From Hyphomicrobiaceae bacterium (GTDB lineage: Bacteria > Pseudomonadota > Alphaproteobacteria > Rhizobiales > Hyphomicrobiaceae): a stretch of DNA of 64,000 nucleotides. The notes beneath the pieces were generated by a model. The model was not told where the DNA came from and ran no database searches. It saw nothing but the letters and a program-made list of their open reading frames with translations. A program made the position numbers and the translations under genes. Below, piece after piece: positions 33,599 to 41,557 of this stretch (positions within the stretch are counted from its first letter, which is position 1; each line of letters opens with the position of its first letter). The stretch spans positions 372,001-436,000 of the forward strand of contig JALHOW010000002.1 of the NCBI GenBank assembly GCA_022842785.1, given 5' to 3'.

Positions 33599-35899
33599 CT
33601 ACTGACCGGCGACGCTCATGCCATAGACATAGTACGCCGCGACCACCACGAGCGCTGGAATGATCGCGACATGCAGGAACTCCAGCGCGCTCACCAGCCA
33701 GCGCCGGGCGGCAATGACCGGATTGATCCTGAGCACCGTGATCGCGATCATGATGCTCACCATCATGTAGTCGAATACGAATATTCGATCCGAGAGCGTC
33801 GCCGTGTCGGAATCGAGCTTCGGCAATGAAATATACAGCGCAACCGCCGAGAGCAGCGCAGTCACCTGGATCGCAACGATCGAATCGAAGCGCGACATCG
33901 GAATGAATATGGAGAGGTAGGAAATGCCGAGGATGAAGCCCAGCGGCACGACCACACGGAGGAAATAGTCGGTCGTCTCGCGCCGCATCTGCCAGACGAA
34001 GCTCGCTTTGTAGAACGGCGCGACGCTTGCCTCATGCGTGAAGGAATCGATGACCGGCACGAAGTCTTCGTCATAACCCACGTAGTGCGCAATGGGCGCC
34101 CAGTTCTCCGTGATGACGCGTGCGTCGCGCAATGACACGGGCGGCGGCTGGACGATGAAGGCCGCATCACTGCGGCGCGGCTGCACCTCGATGGAGAAAC
34201 TCTGCGTGTCGAAGGGGAATGTCTCGAGCCGCGGCTCGAAGAGGAAGCGCCCGACAACCTTGTAGACCTTCATCGATGCCGGATAGATGCGATCGCTGGA
34301 TCCACCGTGAAGGGGCTCGATCGTGATCTGGCGACCGTGCGTGCGCGGGTCGATGTAGGCGTTCGCGAACTCGATTTCTCCGATATCGACGTTTGGATTG
34401 TCGTGGAGCGACAGATAGAACTCCGCAAAGTACGTCTTCTCGTTGTCATCGACGTGATGCGCCTTGACGAGATCGATGTCCATGTAGAGCGTCTGGATGC
34501 GCCGGAAGGTACCGTCGCGCGCGCGCCGGAATTGGACAGGCGCGAGCTGCAGACGGCCGAGGGCGCGCGGCAGGATCATGATGAACGGCGTGCGCGCGGC
34601 CGTGCGCGTCGTCGGATCGAACGACCAGTTCTCGAATGTGCCACGATAGGCGCCGCGCCCCACGGCGTAGGCCGTCGTAATGCGCGACACAGCTGCCGCA
34701 CGCAGCGTTTGAACATCGGCACTGCGATCCGCCCCCCGCAGGACAGCAGCTATCAGCGAGATCATGTCCGCATATCGCACACCAGTGGCGATCGCGCGCA
34801 TGTTCGCTGGCTCGAAGGGATCGCGGATGCCGCGGACGTCAGGCCGTTCCTCGCATTCACCCTTCGCCCAGCCCGGCGCGCGCGCGTTTTTGCGTCCCTC
34901 GAAGATCCAGGGATTTGACGGGGACAGCACGGCAAGCTTGCGCAGGCGGCCATTGTAGAGTTCGGGCAGATTGTCCCAAGCGAGCTGATAGATCGGGCTC
35001 GGGTAGGACATCGTCACCTTGCCGGGGAGCGCATCGATGCGCCCGCCGACGAACATCGCCGGCGTCACACCTGCAGCCTGCAGGGCCGCCATGACATCGC
35101 CACTCGCCCGCGATCCGACCGCGAGATAGATGAAATCGGGCTGACGCTGGACGAGATCCGCCACCATCGCGTTCAGCTCTGCCGGATCCGGCTTGGCATC
35201 GACGAGCTTGATGCGGTGATCACCGCCGATCGCTGAATCGCCGAGCAGGCCGACTAGGCTCTCGCGCAGTGCCTCGCTGAGTACGGAACCCGAAGCGCCG
35301 ATGAATGCCGGCCGCTTGAAGCCCATGCTGCGCGTGAACGCGGCGATCACGGGCGCCCGCTCTTCATCCTGCGACGCACGCGTGGTGAAGACGTTCGAAT
35401 GGCCGGCGAACAGGGCGCTGACGGAGATTTCCGACAGGAACGGGATGCTGCTTCGGCGTATATCCTCTCCGAGCGTATCGAACACCGCCTTGGCGCGATT
35501 GGAGTTGCCGAGACCAATCATGCCGATCATGTTGCGGTCGGCGAGCACGGCACGCATGTTCGCGATCGCCTTGGCATCGTTGCGCTCGTCATCGAAGACC
35601 TTGATCGCGATCGGCCGACCGGCGACGCCTCCACGCTGATTGATGCGCGCCTGCTCATCGGCCGCGAGCCGACGGATGGCGGCAAGATCACCCGGGTCGT
35701 GGCAAAGGTCGTCACGCGGCTGGCTCACGAACAGCGCGACGTGGTAGGGCGGTCCCTGGGCGGCCTCCGCCTCCTTGATGGCTCTGGCAGGATCCGCCGC
35801 GCACGCGATCCAGAATGCCGCCAGCAGCGCCAGCAGGACAGGGCGGCTCAACTCCCCCAGGAACCGTGCGGCACGTCCGCCGGCAGCAGCCACACTCAT
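33599..35899 (-). CDS. Fusion of type 1 periplasmic binding protein and pentameric ligand-gated ion channel
   Basis: A 766-residue protein from the ATG at 35899 (a TTG 12 bases upstream is in frame but lacks a ribosome binding site). After a signal peptide (about 15-40), residues about 50-440 are a type 1 periplasmic binding protein of the branched-chain amino acid/amide class (HVALFVSQPRDD, RINQRGGVAGRPIAIKVFDDE, GMIGLGNSNRAKAV, PFLSEISVSALFAG). Residues about 445-640 are a Cys-loop-receptor-type extracellular beta-sandwich without the disulfide, marked by LETFPFDTQSFSIEVQPRR. Four helices follow: TM1 DYFLRVVVPLGFILGISYLS, pore-lining TM2 DSIVAIQVTALLSAVALYISLP, TM3 RIFVFDYMMVSIMIAITVL, and TM4 near the C terminus. 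This predicts a pentameric channel gated by two stacked ligand-binding layers in the periplasm. Ligand and ion selectivity are unknown. Confidence 0.9.
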   Translation of the reverse strand: MSVAAAGGRAARFLGELSRPVLLALLAAFWIACAADPARAIKEAEAAQGPPYHVALFVSQPRDDLCHDPGDLAAIRRLAADEQARINQRGGVAGRPIAIKVFDDERNDAKAIANMRAVLADRNMIGMIGLGNSNRAKAVFDTLGEDIRRSSIPFLSEISVSALFAGHSNVFTTRASQDEERAPVIAAFTRSMGFKRPAFIGASGSVLSEALRESLVGLLGDSAIGGDHRIKLVDAKPDPAELNAMVADLVQRQPDFIYLAVGSRASGDVMAALQAAGVTPAMFVGGRIDALPGKVTMSYPSPIYQLAWDNLPELYNGRLRKLAVLSPSNPWIFEGRKNARAPGWAKGECEERPDVRGIRDPFEPANMRAIATGVRYADMISLIAAVLRGADRSADVQTLRAAAVSRITTAYAVGRGAYRGTFENWSFDPTTRTAARTPFIMILPRALGRLQLAPVQFRRARDGTFRRIQTLYMDIDLVKAHHVDDNEKTYFAEFYLSLHDNPNVDIGEIEFANAYIDPRTHGRQITIEPLHGGSSDRIYPASMKVYKVVGRFLFEPRLETFPFDTQSFSIEVQPRRSDAAFIVQPPPVSLRDARVITENWAPIAHYVGYDEDFVPVIDSFTHEASVAPFYKASFVWQMRRETTDYFLRVVVPLGFILGISYLSIFIPMSRFDSIVAIQVTALLSAVALYISLPKLDSDTATLSDRIFVFDYMMVSIMIAITVLRINPVIAARRWLVSALEFLHVAIIPALVVVAAYYVYGMSVAGQ

Positions 35900-36188
35900 G
35901 TCGCCACTCAACTACTGAACTGTTCGAAATACCCCCGCTCGCCTGACGGCAAGCAGTCCCACGCGCACGACGCGGCCCCTGCGCCCCGTGGCTCCGGGCA
36001 TCTTATCCTATAAGCGGGTGGTCGCCACAGCCACTTGGAGGCGGCCAACTTCCATGCCGGCAGCTGATGCCCCGATGCGACAGGTGCGGTTTGAACCATC
36101 CGGCGGTTCGGCATACTGTCGTCCGGCGCCCGGCCGCCGATCAGGGATTTACGGGCGTTTTTTCATGCGATGGGAGCGAACTAGGCCG

Positions 36189-37748
36189 ATGTCGAGCGAA
36201 ATGAACGGGGCGGAAAGCCTGGTCCGGACACTGATTGCGGGCGACGTGACCGTATGCTTCACAAATCCGGGCACGTCGGAAATGCACTTCGTCGCCGCAC
36301 TCGACAAAGTGCCGGGGATGCGCTGTGTGCTGGGCCTGTTCGAGGGCGTCGTAACGGGCGCGGCCGACGGCTACTATCGCATGCTGGACAAGCCGGCCTC
36401 GACACTGCTGCATCTCGGACCGGGCCTCGCCAACGGTCTTGCCAACCTCCACAACGCCAAGAAGGCGAGTTCCGGCATCGTCAACATCGTCGGAGATCAC
36501 GCGACCTATCACCTGACGTACGACGCCCCGCTCACCTCAGACATCGAGGGCGTTGCGCAGCCGATGTCGAATTGGGTGAAGACCTCGCCAACCTCAGCGG
36601 GCATCGCTGCGGATGGTGCCCTCGCCATCGAAGCGGCGCGACAGACGCCGGGCCAGATCGCGACACTCATCCTGCCGGCCGATACGGCTTGGGGGCCTGC
36701 CAGCGGCGTTGCCGAGACGGCGCCGCGGACGGCACCGCCCAAGGTATCGAGCGATGCCGTGAAAGCGGCTGCCGAGATGCTGCGCAAGAGCCCCAAGGCG
36801 ACGCTCCTCATGGGTGGCGCGGCGCTGCGCGAACGCCCACTCGAACTCGCCGGTCGCATCGCTGCCAAGACCGGCTGCGGCATTCTCACTGAAGGTGCCA
36901 ACACACGCCTCGAGCGCGGCGCTGGCCGCGTCCAGGTCAATCGCATTCCCTACGTCGTCGATCAGGCGCTCAAGGTGATGGAGGCCGCCGGCAACCTCGT
37001 GCTCGTCGGTGCGCGCGCGCCCGTGGCCTTCTTCGCCTATCCGAACAAGCCAAGCCTACTCACGCCAAAGGAGACGCAAACAACGCTGCTCGCAGGCATC
37101 GAGGAGGACATGGAGGCCGCGCTCGAGGCGCTGGCCATTGAGCTCGACGCGCTCAACACACCTCCCGCTGGCGTTGCGGCACCGCGCCGTCCCGCGCTTC
37201 CGACAGGGCCAATTGGTCCAGCGGGCATTGCCTCGATCCTCGGCGCAAAGATCCCTGAGAACGCCATTGTCGTCGACGAGAGCGTGACGACGGGCCGCGA
37301 GTTCTTCCCGGAAACCGCGGGTGCGCCGCCCCATAGCTGGATCAACAATCGTGGCGGCTCGATTGGCTATGCCTTGCCAGTCGCAATCGGCGCCGCCGTT
37401 GCCTGCCCTGACCGCAAGGTGATGGCGCTGGTCGGTGATGGCAGCGCCATGTACACGATCCAGGCGCTATGGACGATGGCACGCGAAGGCCTCGATGTGA
37501 CGGTGCTCATCTTCGCGAACGGCACCTATAATATCTTGCGCGGCGAGCTGACCAACGTGGGCGTGCGGAATCCAGGCCCGCGGGCGGTGAACATGCTGAC
37601 GATCGGCAACCCGGCCATCGATTGGGTTCATATGGCGCGCAGCATGGGTGTCGAGGCGACCCGCGCGAACGATTGCACGCAGCTTGCAAAGGCGCTTGAC
37701 GCCGGTCTCGCGTCGCAGGGGCCGTACCTCATCGAAGTCGCGCTCTAA
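36189..37748 (+). CDS. ThDP-dependent enzyme of the acetolactate synthase/benzoylformate decarboxylase family
   Basis: A 519-residue enzyme with the three ThDP-family domains. The frame extends upstream, but the family normally starts at NGAESLVRTL, so the start is at 36189, or at the nearby ATG at 36201. The N-terminal Pyr domain carries the ThDP-activating Glu in FTNPGTSEMHF, and the PP domain the cofactor motif GDGSAMYTIQALWTMAREGLDVTVLIFANGTYN (ends GDGSAM and NGTYN). No acetolactate synthase small subunit is adjacent. Many enzymes of this subgroup are annotated as acetolactate synthases without proof; decarboxylation of another 2-oxo acid is equally possible. Divergent from the receptor-channel gene. 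Confidence 0.88.
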   Translation: MSSEMNGAESLVRTLIAGDVTVCFTNPGTSEMHFVAALDKVPGMRCVLGLFEGVVTGAADGYYRMLDKPASTLLHLGPGLANGLANLHNAKKASSGIVNIVGDHATYHLTYDAPLTSDIEGVAQPMSNWVKTSPTSAGIAADGALAIEAARQTPGQIATLILPADTAWGPASGVAETAPRTAPPKVSSDAVKAAAEMLRKSPKATLLMGGAALRERPLELAGRIAAKTGCGILTEGANTRLERGAGRVQVNRIPYVVDQALKVMEAAGNLVLVGARAPVAFFAYPNKPSLLTPKETQTTLLAGIEEDMEAALEALAIELDALNTPPAGVAAPRRPALPTGPIGPAGIASILGAKIPENAIVVDESVTTGREFFPETAGAPPHSWINNRGGSIGYALPVAIGAAVACPDRKVMALVGDGSAMYTIQALWTMAREGLDVTVLIFANGTYNILRGELTNVGVRNPGPRAVNMLTIGNPAIDWVHMARSMGVEATRANDCTQLAKALDAGLASQGPYLIEVAL

Positions 37749-37754
37749 AATGTA

Positions 37755-37781
37755 GTGAGCCGCGACATGGTCGCGGCTCAC
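37755..37781. terminator. 12-bp perfect hairpin terminator (first of two)
   Basis: GTGAGCCGCGAC at 37755-37766 and GTCGCGGCTCAC at 37770-37781 form a 12-bp stem with a 3-base loop, seven bases after the ThDP enzyme stop codon. No clear T-run. Confidence 0.8.
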
Positions 37782-37808
37782 GCATTCGCCCCAGAGACGA
37801 TGTTTAGG

Positions 37809-37834
37809 AGAGCCGGCCCGCAAGGACCGGCTCT
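37809..37834. terminator. Hairpin terminator (second of two) between convergent genes
   Basis: AGAGCCGG at 37809-37816 pairs with CCGGCTCT at 37827-37834, followed by TTCGCATTCT on the + strand. It lies 9 bp before the stop of the convergent TRAP binding-protein gene and likely ends that transcript on the other strand. Confidence 0.7.
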
Positions 37835-37842
37835 TTCGCATT

Positions 37843-38817
37843 CTACTTGCGATAGGCCGAGACGACGGCCTTGCCCTCGTCCGATGCCTTCTTCAGCCAA
37901 TCGTCGGTGAGCTGGTCGCCGATCTTCTTCAGACCATCCTTCAGCTCCGCGCTTGGCGGCAGCACCTTCAGGCCGTTCTTGACCAGCTGCTCGTTGTACC
38001 AAGTGGCCTTTTCCGGCGCGAGCTTCCAACCACGATCCTCAGCTTCTTTGGCAAGCTTCAAGATCGCATCCTGCTGATCCTTCGGCAGGCCGTTGAATGC
38101 CGCCTTGTTGACGAAGGTAACGTTCTTAGGGATCCAGCCCTGCACGTCATAGAAGTGGCTCATGGTTTCCCAGGCCTTGCTGTCGTAGCCCGTAGAGCCC
38201 GACGTCATGAAGGCGTTCACCGTTCCGGTCGCAAGGGCCTGCGGCAGCTCCGCGGCCTGGACCGTGACGGGCTGGCCACCGACGAGTTCCGCGATACGCG
38301 TCGTACCGACGTTGTAGGCGCGGAACTTGAGACCCTTCATATCCGCGACGCTATTCAGATCCTTCTTGGCGTAGATGCCCTGCGGCCCCCACGGCACTGC
38401 GAACAGCAGCATGATGTTCTGGCTGTCCAGCTTCTTTGCAACGGCGGAGCGCTGCGCCTCCCAGAGCTTTCGCGCATCAGGATAGCTCGAGGCAAGGAAT
38501 GGGATCGTGTCGAGCCCGAAGATGTTGTCCTCGTTCTCATGGATCGAGATAAGAACCTCACCCATCTGCGCCTGACCGGTCGCAACCGCGCGCTTGATTT
38601 CCGGCGCCTTGAAGAGCGACGCACCCGGATGGACGGTGATTTCGAGCTTACCTCCAGTGGCCTTCTTCACCTCTTCGGCGAACCAGACAAGATTCTCCGT
38701 GTGATAGTTGGTCGGCGGATAGGCGGCGGGAAGGTTCCACTTCGTCTGGGCTGTCGCTGTCGTCGCCGTGGCGGCAACAACCGCAGCGGCAACTAGCATC
38801 CTTTTGAAATTCGTCAT
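37843..38817 (-). CDS. dctP: TRAP transporter substrate-binding protein (DctP family)
   Basis: A 324-residue periplasmic binding protein with a Sec signal peptide ending near TATAQTKW. The mature protein starts WNLPAAYPPTNYHTENLVWFAEEVKKATGGKLEITVHPGASLF (key parts NLVWFAEEVKKATGGKLEI and VHPGASLF) and carries the family arginine region KGLKFRAYNVGTTRIAELVGGQPVTVQAAELPQAL that binds substrate carboxylates. Last gene of the operon, after DctQ and DctM. The substrate is probably a carboxylate, but its identity is not visible. Confidence 0.92.
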   Translation of the reverse strand: MTNFKRMLVAAAVVAATATTATAQTKWNLPAAYPPTNYHTENLVWFAEEVKKATGGKLEITVHPGASLFKAPEIKRAVATGQAQMGEVLISIHENEDNIFGLDTIPFLASSYPDARKLWEAQRSAVAKKLDSQNIMLLFAVPWGPQGIYAKKDLNSVADMKGLKFRAYNVGTTRIAELVGGQPVTVQAAELPQALATGTVNAFMTSGSTGYDSKAWETMSHFYDVQGWIPKNVTFVNKAAFNGLPKDQQDAILKLAKEAEDRGWKLAPEKATWYNEQLVKNGLKVLPPSAELKDGLKKIGDQLTDDWLKKASDEGKAVVSAYRK

Positions 38818-38855
38818 CCATTCACTCCGTTTGGTTCTTCAGCGAGTGGGAGCTA

Positions 38856-40166
38856 TCAAACCGGGAACACCAATCTCGGCAAGAATAGCGCTATTTGCGG
38901 GAAGGCATAGATTATTGCCACTGCCACGATCAGCAACAAGAAGAAGGGAAGAGCCGCGTAAGCAACCGTCCAGCTATCTTTCCCGCTCATCGATTGCAGA
39001 ACGAACAGATTGAACCCGACCGGCGGCGACACCTGCGCCATCTCGACAACTAGAACGACGAAAATGCCGAACCATATGAGATCGAACCCAGCTTTCTGCA
39101 CCAATGGCAGCACGATCGCCATGGTCAGGACGATCATCGAGATCCCATCGAGGAACATGCCGAGCACAATGTAGAACAGGGTCAGACAAGTGATCAGCAT
39201 GCCGGGACTGAGGTTCATCCTGGCCACAGCTTCCGCGATCGCCGCCGGAATCTGCGTGTACGCCATCGCCGCTGACATGAATGCGGCACCGGCGAGAATG
39301 AGCATGATCATAGCGGTGGTTCGCGTCGCGCCCATCACGCTCGCCCAGAAGGACTGCGCCGTCAGAGAGCCCTGCAACCATGCAATAATCAGCGCACCTG
39401 CTACGCCCCAGGCGGCGCACTCTGTCGCCGTCGCAGTGCCAGATATGAGCGCGGCAAACACGAACAGAATGAGAAGAAGTGTCGGAAAGAGGTTAGCCGT
39501 CTCCTTGATCGCGCGTCGAAAACCCATCCACGGCTCGGCTGGTGGCTGCTTCGCAGGATTGAGAAGCGACGCAATCGCTATGTAGCCGCAGTAAAGGAGC
39601 ATCACCACGGCACCCGGCAGAAACCCCGCCAGGAACATCTGCAGAAGCGAGACCTCGGCCTGCACGGCATATACGATCATGATGATCGAAGGCGGAATGA
39701 GCAGTCCGAGCGTTCCTGAACCCGCGAGCGAGCCTATGGTGAGCTTTTCTTCATAGCCACGCTTGGTGAGCTCGGGCAGCGCGATCTTTCCGATCGTTGC
39801 GCACGTCGCCGCGGACGAACCGGAAACCATGCCAAAGATGCCGCACGCCAGAACATTGACGTGCAGGAGGCCGCCCGGAAGGCGCCCAACCCACGGTGAG
39901 AGCCCTCGAAAGAGCTCCTCCGAAAGCCGCGTGCGGAACAGGATCTCGCCCATCCAAACGAAAAGCGGGAGCGCGGCAAGCGTCCATGACGCACTCGCAC
40001 TCCAGATCGTCGTCGCCATGACAGCCGTCATCGGCACATTGGGGACGAAATACATCGCCGCAATGCCGCTGAGGATGAGTGCCAAACCCACCCACACGCC
40101 GAGCACCAATGCGAAGCCCAGAACGAAGAGCAGCACAAATGCGATTTGAACCAGTTCGAGCTGCAT
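38856..40166 (-). CDS. dctM: TRAP transporter large permease (DctM family)
   Basis: A 436-residue membrane protein with about twelve helices. Hallmarks are the sodium/substrate-site loops (CGIFGMVSGSSAATCATIGKIALPELTKRGYEEKLTIGSLAGSGTLGLLIPPSIIMIVYAV; key parts GSSAATCATIG and GTLGLLIPPSI) and the C-terminal repeat DLIWFGIFVVLVVEMAQVSPPVGFNLFVLQSM. It drives uptake with sodium or proton gradients. Its start lies 2 bp from the stop of the small permease gene, and the binding-protein gene follows 38 bp downstream. Confidence 0.93.
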   Translation of the reverse strand: MQLELVQIAFVLLFVLGFALVLGVWVGLALILSGIAAMYFVPNVPMTAVMATTIWSASASWTLAALPLFVWMGEILFRTRLSEELFRGLSPWVGRLPGGLLHVNVLACGIFGMVSGSSAATCATIGKIALPELTKRGYEEKLTIGSLAGSGTLGLLIPPSIIMIVYAVQAEVSLLQMFLAGFLPGAVVMLLYCGYIAIASLLNPAKQPPAEPWMGFRRAIKETANLFPTLLLILFVFAALISGTATATECAAWGVAGALIIAWLQGSLTAQSFWASVMGATRTTAMIMLILAGAAFMSAAMAYTQIPAAIAEAVARMNLSPGMLITCLTLFYIVLGMFLDGISMIVLTMAIVLPLVQKAGFDLIWFGIFVVLVVEMAQVSPPVGFNLFVLQSMSGKDSWTVAYAALPFFLLLIVAVAIIYAFPQIALFLPRLVFPV

Positions 40167-40168
40167 CG

Positions 40169-40714
40169 TTATAGATTCCCCGACGCAGCGCGCTCGACGA
40201 TCTCTTCCTTTGTCGTCGGGGGCGGCTTCGAATAGCGGGGGTAACCACCGGTCGCTACGTTGTAGAACTCATCGAGCAAGGCGATCAGGAGTATGGACGA
40301 GCCGACAGAAAAGCCGAGCTGGGGAATCCAAAGCGGCACCGCGATCACGCCGCTCGATAGGTCGTTCAGGAGCCAGCTGTCATACGTCATCGTAACGGCG
40401 GCCCACGTCAGCGTCCCGACGATGGCTGCCCCGATTGTCAGCGCAACAAGCTCCATGACCCGCCGCGTCCCGCCCCGCAGCCGCTCAATGACCAGCCCCA
40501 TCCTTATGAGCTCAGATGACTTGAAGGTGTGGGCGAGCGCGAGGAAAGACATGGCGACGAGCGACCACGCTGTGAAGTCGTCGCCGGACTGCACATTGAC
40601 GCCGATCTGGCGGCCGAGCGACAGCGCCATCATCAGCAGGAAGATCGCGATGAGGAAAAGGCCGGCAAGATAGCCGGCGGCGAGGTAGAGACCGTCAAGG
40701 GTGCGCCGTAACAT
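40169..40714 (-). CDS. dctQ: TRAP transporter small permease (DctQ family)
   Basis: A 181-residue protein with four hydrophobic segments typical of DctQ (YLAAGYLAGLFLIAIFLLMMALSLGRQIGVNV; SLVAMSFLALAHTFKSSELIRMGLVIERL with the conserved F-x-x-x-E/R-x-G-x-x-I pattern). It pairs with the DctM subunit in the membrane. First gene of the reverse operon dctQ-dctM-dctP. Confidence 0.9.
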   Translation of the reverse strand: MLRRTLDGLYLAAGYLAGLFLIAIFLLMMALSLGRQIGVNVQSGDDFTAWSLVAMSFLALAHTFKSSELIRMGLVIERLRGGTRRVMELVALTIGAAIVGTLTWAAVTMTYDSWLLNDLSSGVIAVPLWIPQLGFSVGSSILLIALLDEFYNVATGGYPRYSKPPPTTKEEIVERAASGNL

Positions 40715-40754
40715 CGCTCACCCCTTTACCGCGCCAGGGCGCGAAACCCCGGCA

Positions 40755-40766
40755 CGCATGCATGCG
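40755..40766. promoter_or_regulatory. 12-bp palindrome upstream of the TRAP operon
   Basis: CGCATGCATGCG is a perfect palindrome 41 bp before the DctQ start codon. It may bind a dimeric regulator of the TRAP operon; no regulator gene is adjacent. Confidence 0.35.
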
Positions 40767-41077
40767 CAATCTGTCAACGTCGAGCTCCCCGGTCCTTCGC
40801 ACTGCGGTCTGCAGGCTTATTGAAGGCCACGACGAATGTCGCGCTCAAATTGGCATCGGCCTGCCTAAGTGTCTATCAGTTTGAAAGTCGTATGCACGGC
40901 TGCCGATCGGCCACGAGCGCGCCGGCTTTGACACTGCTTGCCGCCCTCCGGATGCCCCTGCTAGCCATCAGTCGCGGCACTATTTCCCATCGTTGACGGA
41001 AAGTCGGCAATCAGATTCCCCGTTCTCCCGTGTTGCGAAACAAATGCGACCTACCCCGGAACAAAAGGAAAGATTTT

Positions 41078-41109
41078 CTATTCTTATTTATCTGCGGAGG
41101 TATGAATAG
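41078..41109 (+). promoter_or_regulatory. Candidate LysR/CysB-type activator site and promoter
   Basis: CTATTC at 41078-41083 and its inverse GAATAG at 41104-41109 flank 20 bp within the AT-rich stretch before the ferredoxin gene. Dyads of this size are usual for LysR-type activators, and a CysB-like gene closes the operon, so autoregulation by CysB is a reasonable guess. I cannot place -35 and -10 boxes with confidence. Confidence 0.4.
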
Positions 41110-41154
41110 TTTATTTTTCTATTATGTTGCATCGCACGACCAACGGAGCGTGTG

Positions 41155-41553
41155 ATGCAGACAAGTGCCGCGGCCACCATCGAGCCGCTACTCGACGACG
41201 ACGAAGATAAGATTCTGAAAATCCACATTTACCTGGCCGACGGCAGCCATTTCCAGCGGGAGGCCATCGCCGGCCTGCGCCTTCTCGACCTGCTGCGCAT
41301 GTACGGCTTTCCCGTGAAGGCCGAGTGCGGCGGCGCCTGCGTCTGCGGCACCTGCCACATCAGCGTGCCGGAGCACTGGCAGCACGCGCTTTCCCCGCCC
41401 ACCGAGGAAGAGCTCGCCAAGCTCGACGACATCCCCACGGCGGACGAGAACTCACGTCTCGCCTGCCAGATCGAAACCACGGACGAGATGGACGGCTTCG
41501 AGTTCCAGATCCAGCCCGACAGTCTCGTGCAGACCTATTGGGTGGCGGGGTGA
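41155..41553 (+). CDS. 2Fe-2S ferredoxin, adrenodoxin type
   Basis: A 132-residue ferredoxin. GGAG six bases upstream selects the ATG at 41155 over a GTG just before it. Four cluster cysteines are present in the C-x5-C-x2-C...C pattern (ECGGACVCGTCH and RLACQIE), with the adrenodoxin-like SVPEHWQHALSPPTEEELAKL between them (key parts VPEHW and EEELAKLD). It carries an extra acidic N-terminal tail (LLDDDEDKI). It lies 4 bp before the siroheme synthase gene. In this cluster it probably delivers electrons to the sulfite reductase, replacing a flavoprotein subunit such as CysJ, which is absent. Confidence 0.88.
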   Translation: MQTSAAATIEPLLDDDEDKILKIHIYLADGSHFQREAIAGLRLLDLLRMYGFPVKAECGGACVCGTCHISVPEHWQHALSPPTEEELAKLDDIPTADENSRLACQIETTDEMDGFEFQIQPDSLVQTYWVAG

Positions 41554-41557
41554 AGCT

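Larger units (their letters stand above)
40715..41154. other. Divergent promoter region between TRAP and sulfite reduction operons
   Basis: About 440 bp with no ORF of weight. The left part holds a perfect palindrome (40755-40766). The right part (about 41070-41130) is strikingly AT-rich for this genome (TTTTCTATTCTTATTTATCTG, then GAATAGTTTATTTTTCTATTATG) and probably carries the promoter and activator site of the ferredoxin-cysG-cysI operon. Confidence 0.5.

Noticed and set aside
41102-41155. 17-codon ORF before the ferredoxin gene, possible leader peptide
   Set aside because: GGAGG is present but only one base from the ATG, too close to act, and the peptide has no run of a regulatory amino acid.
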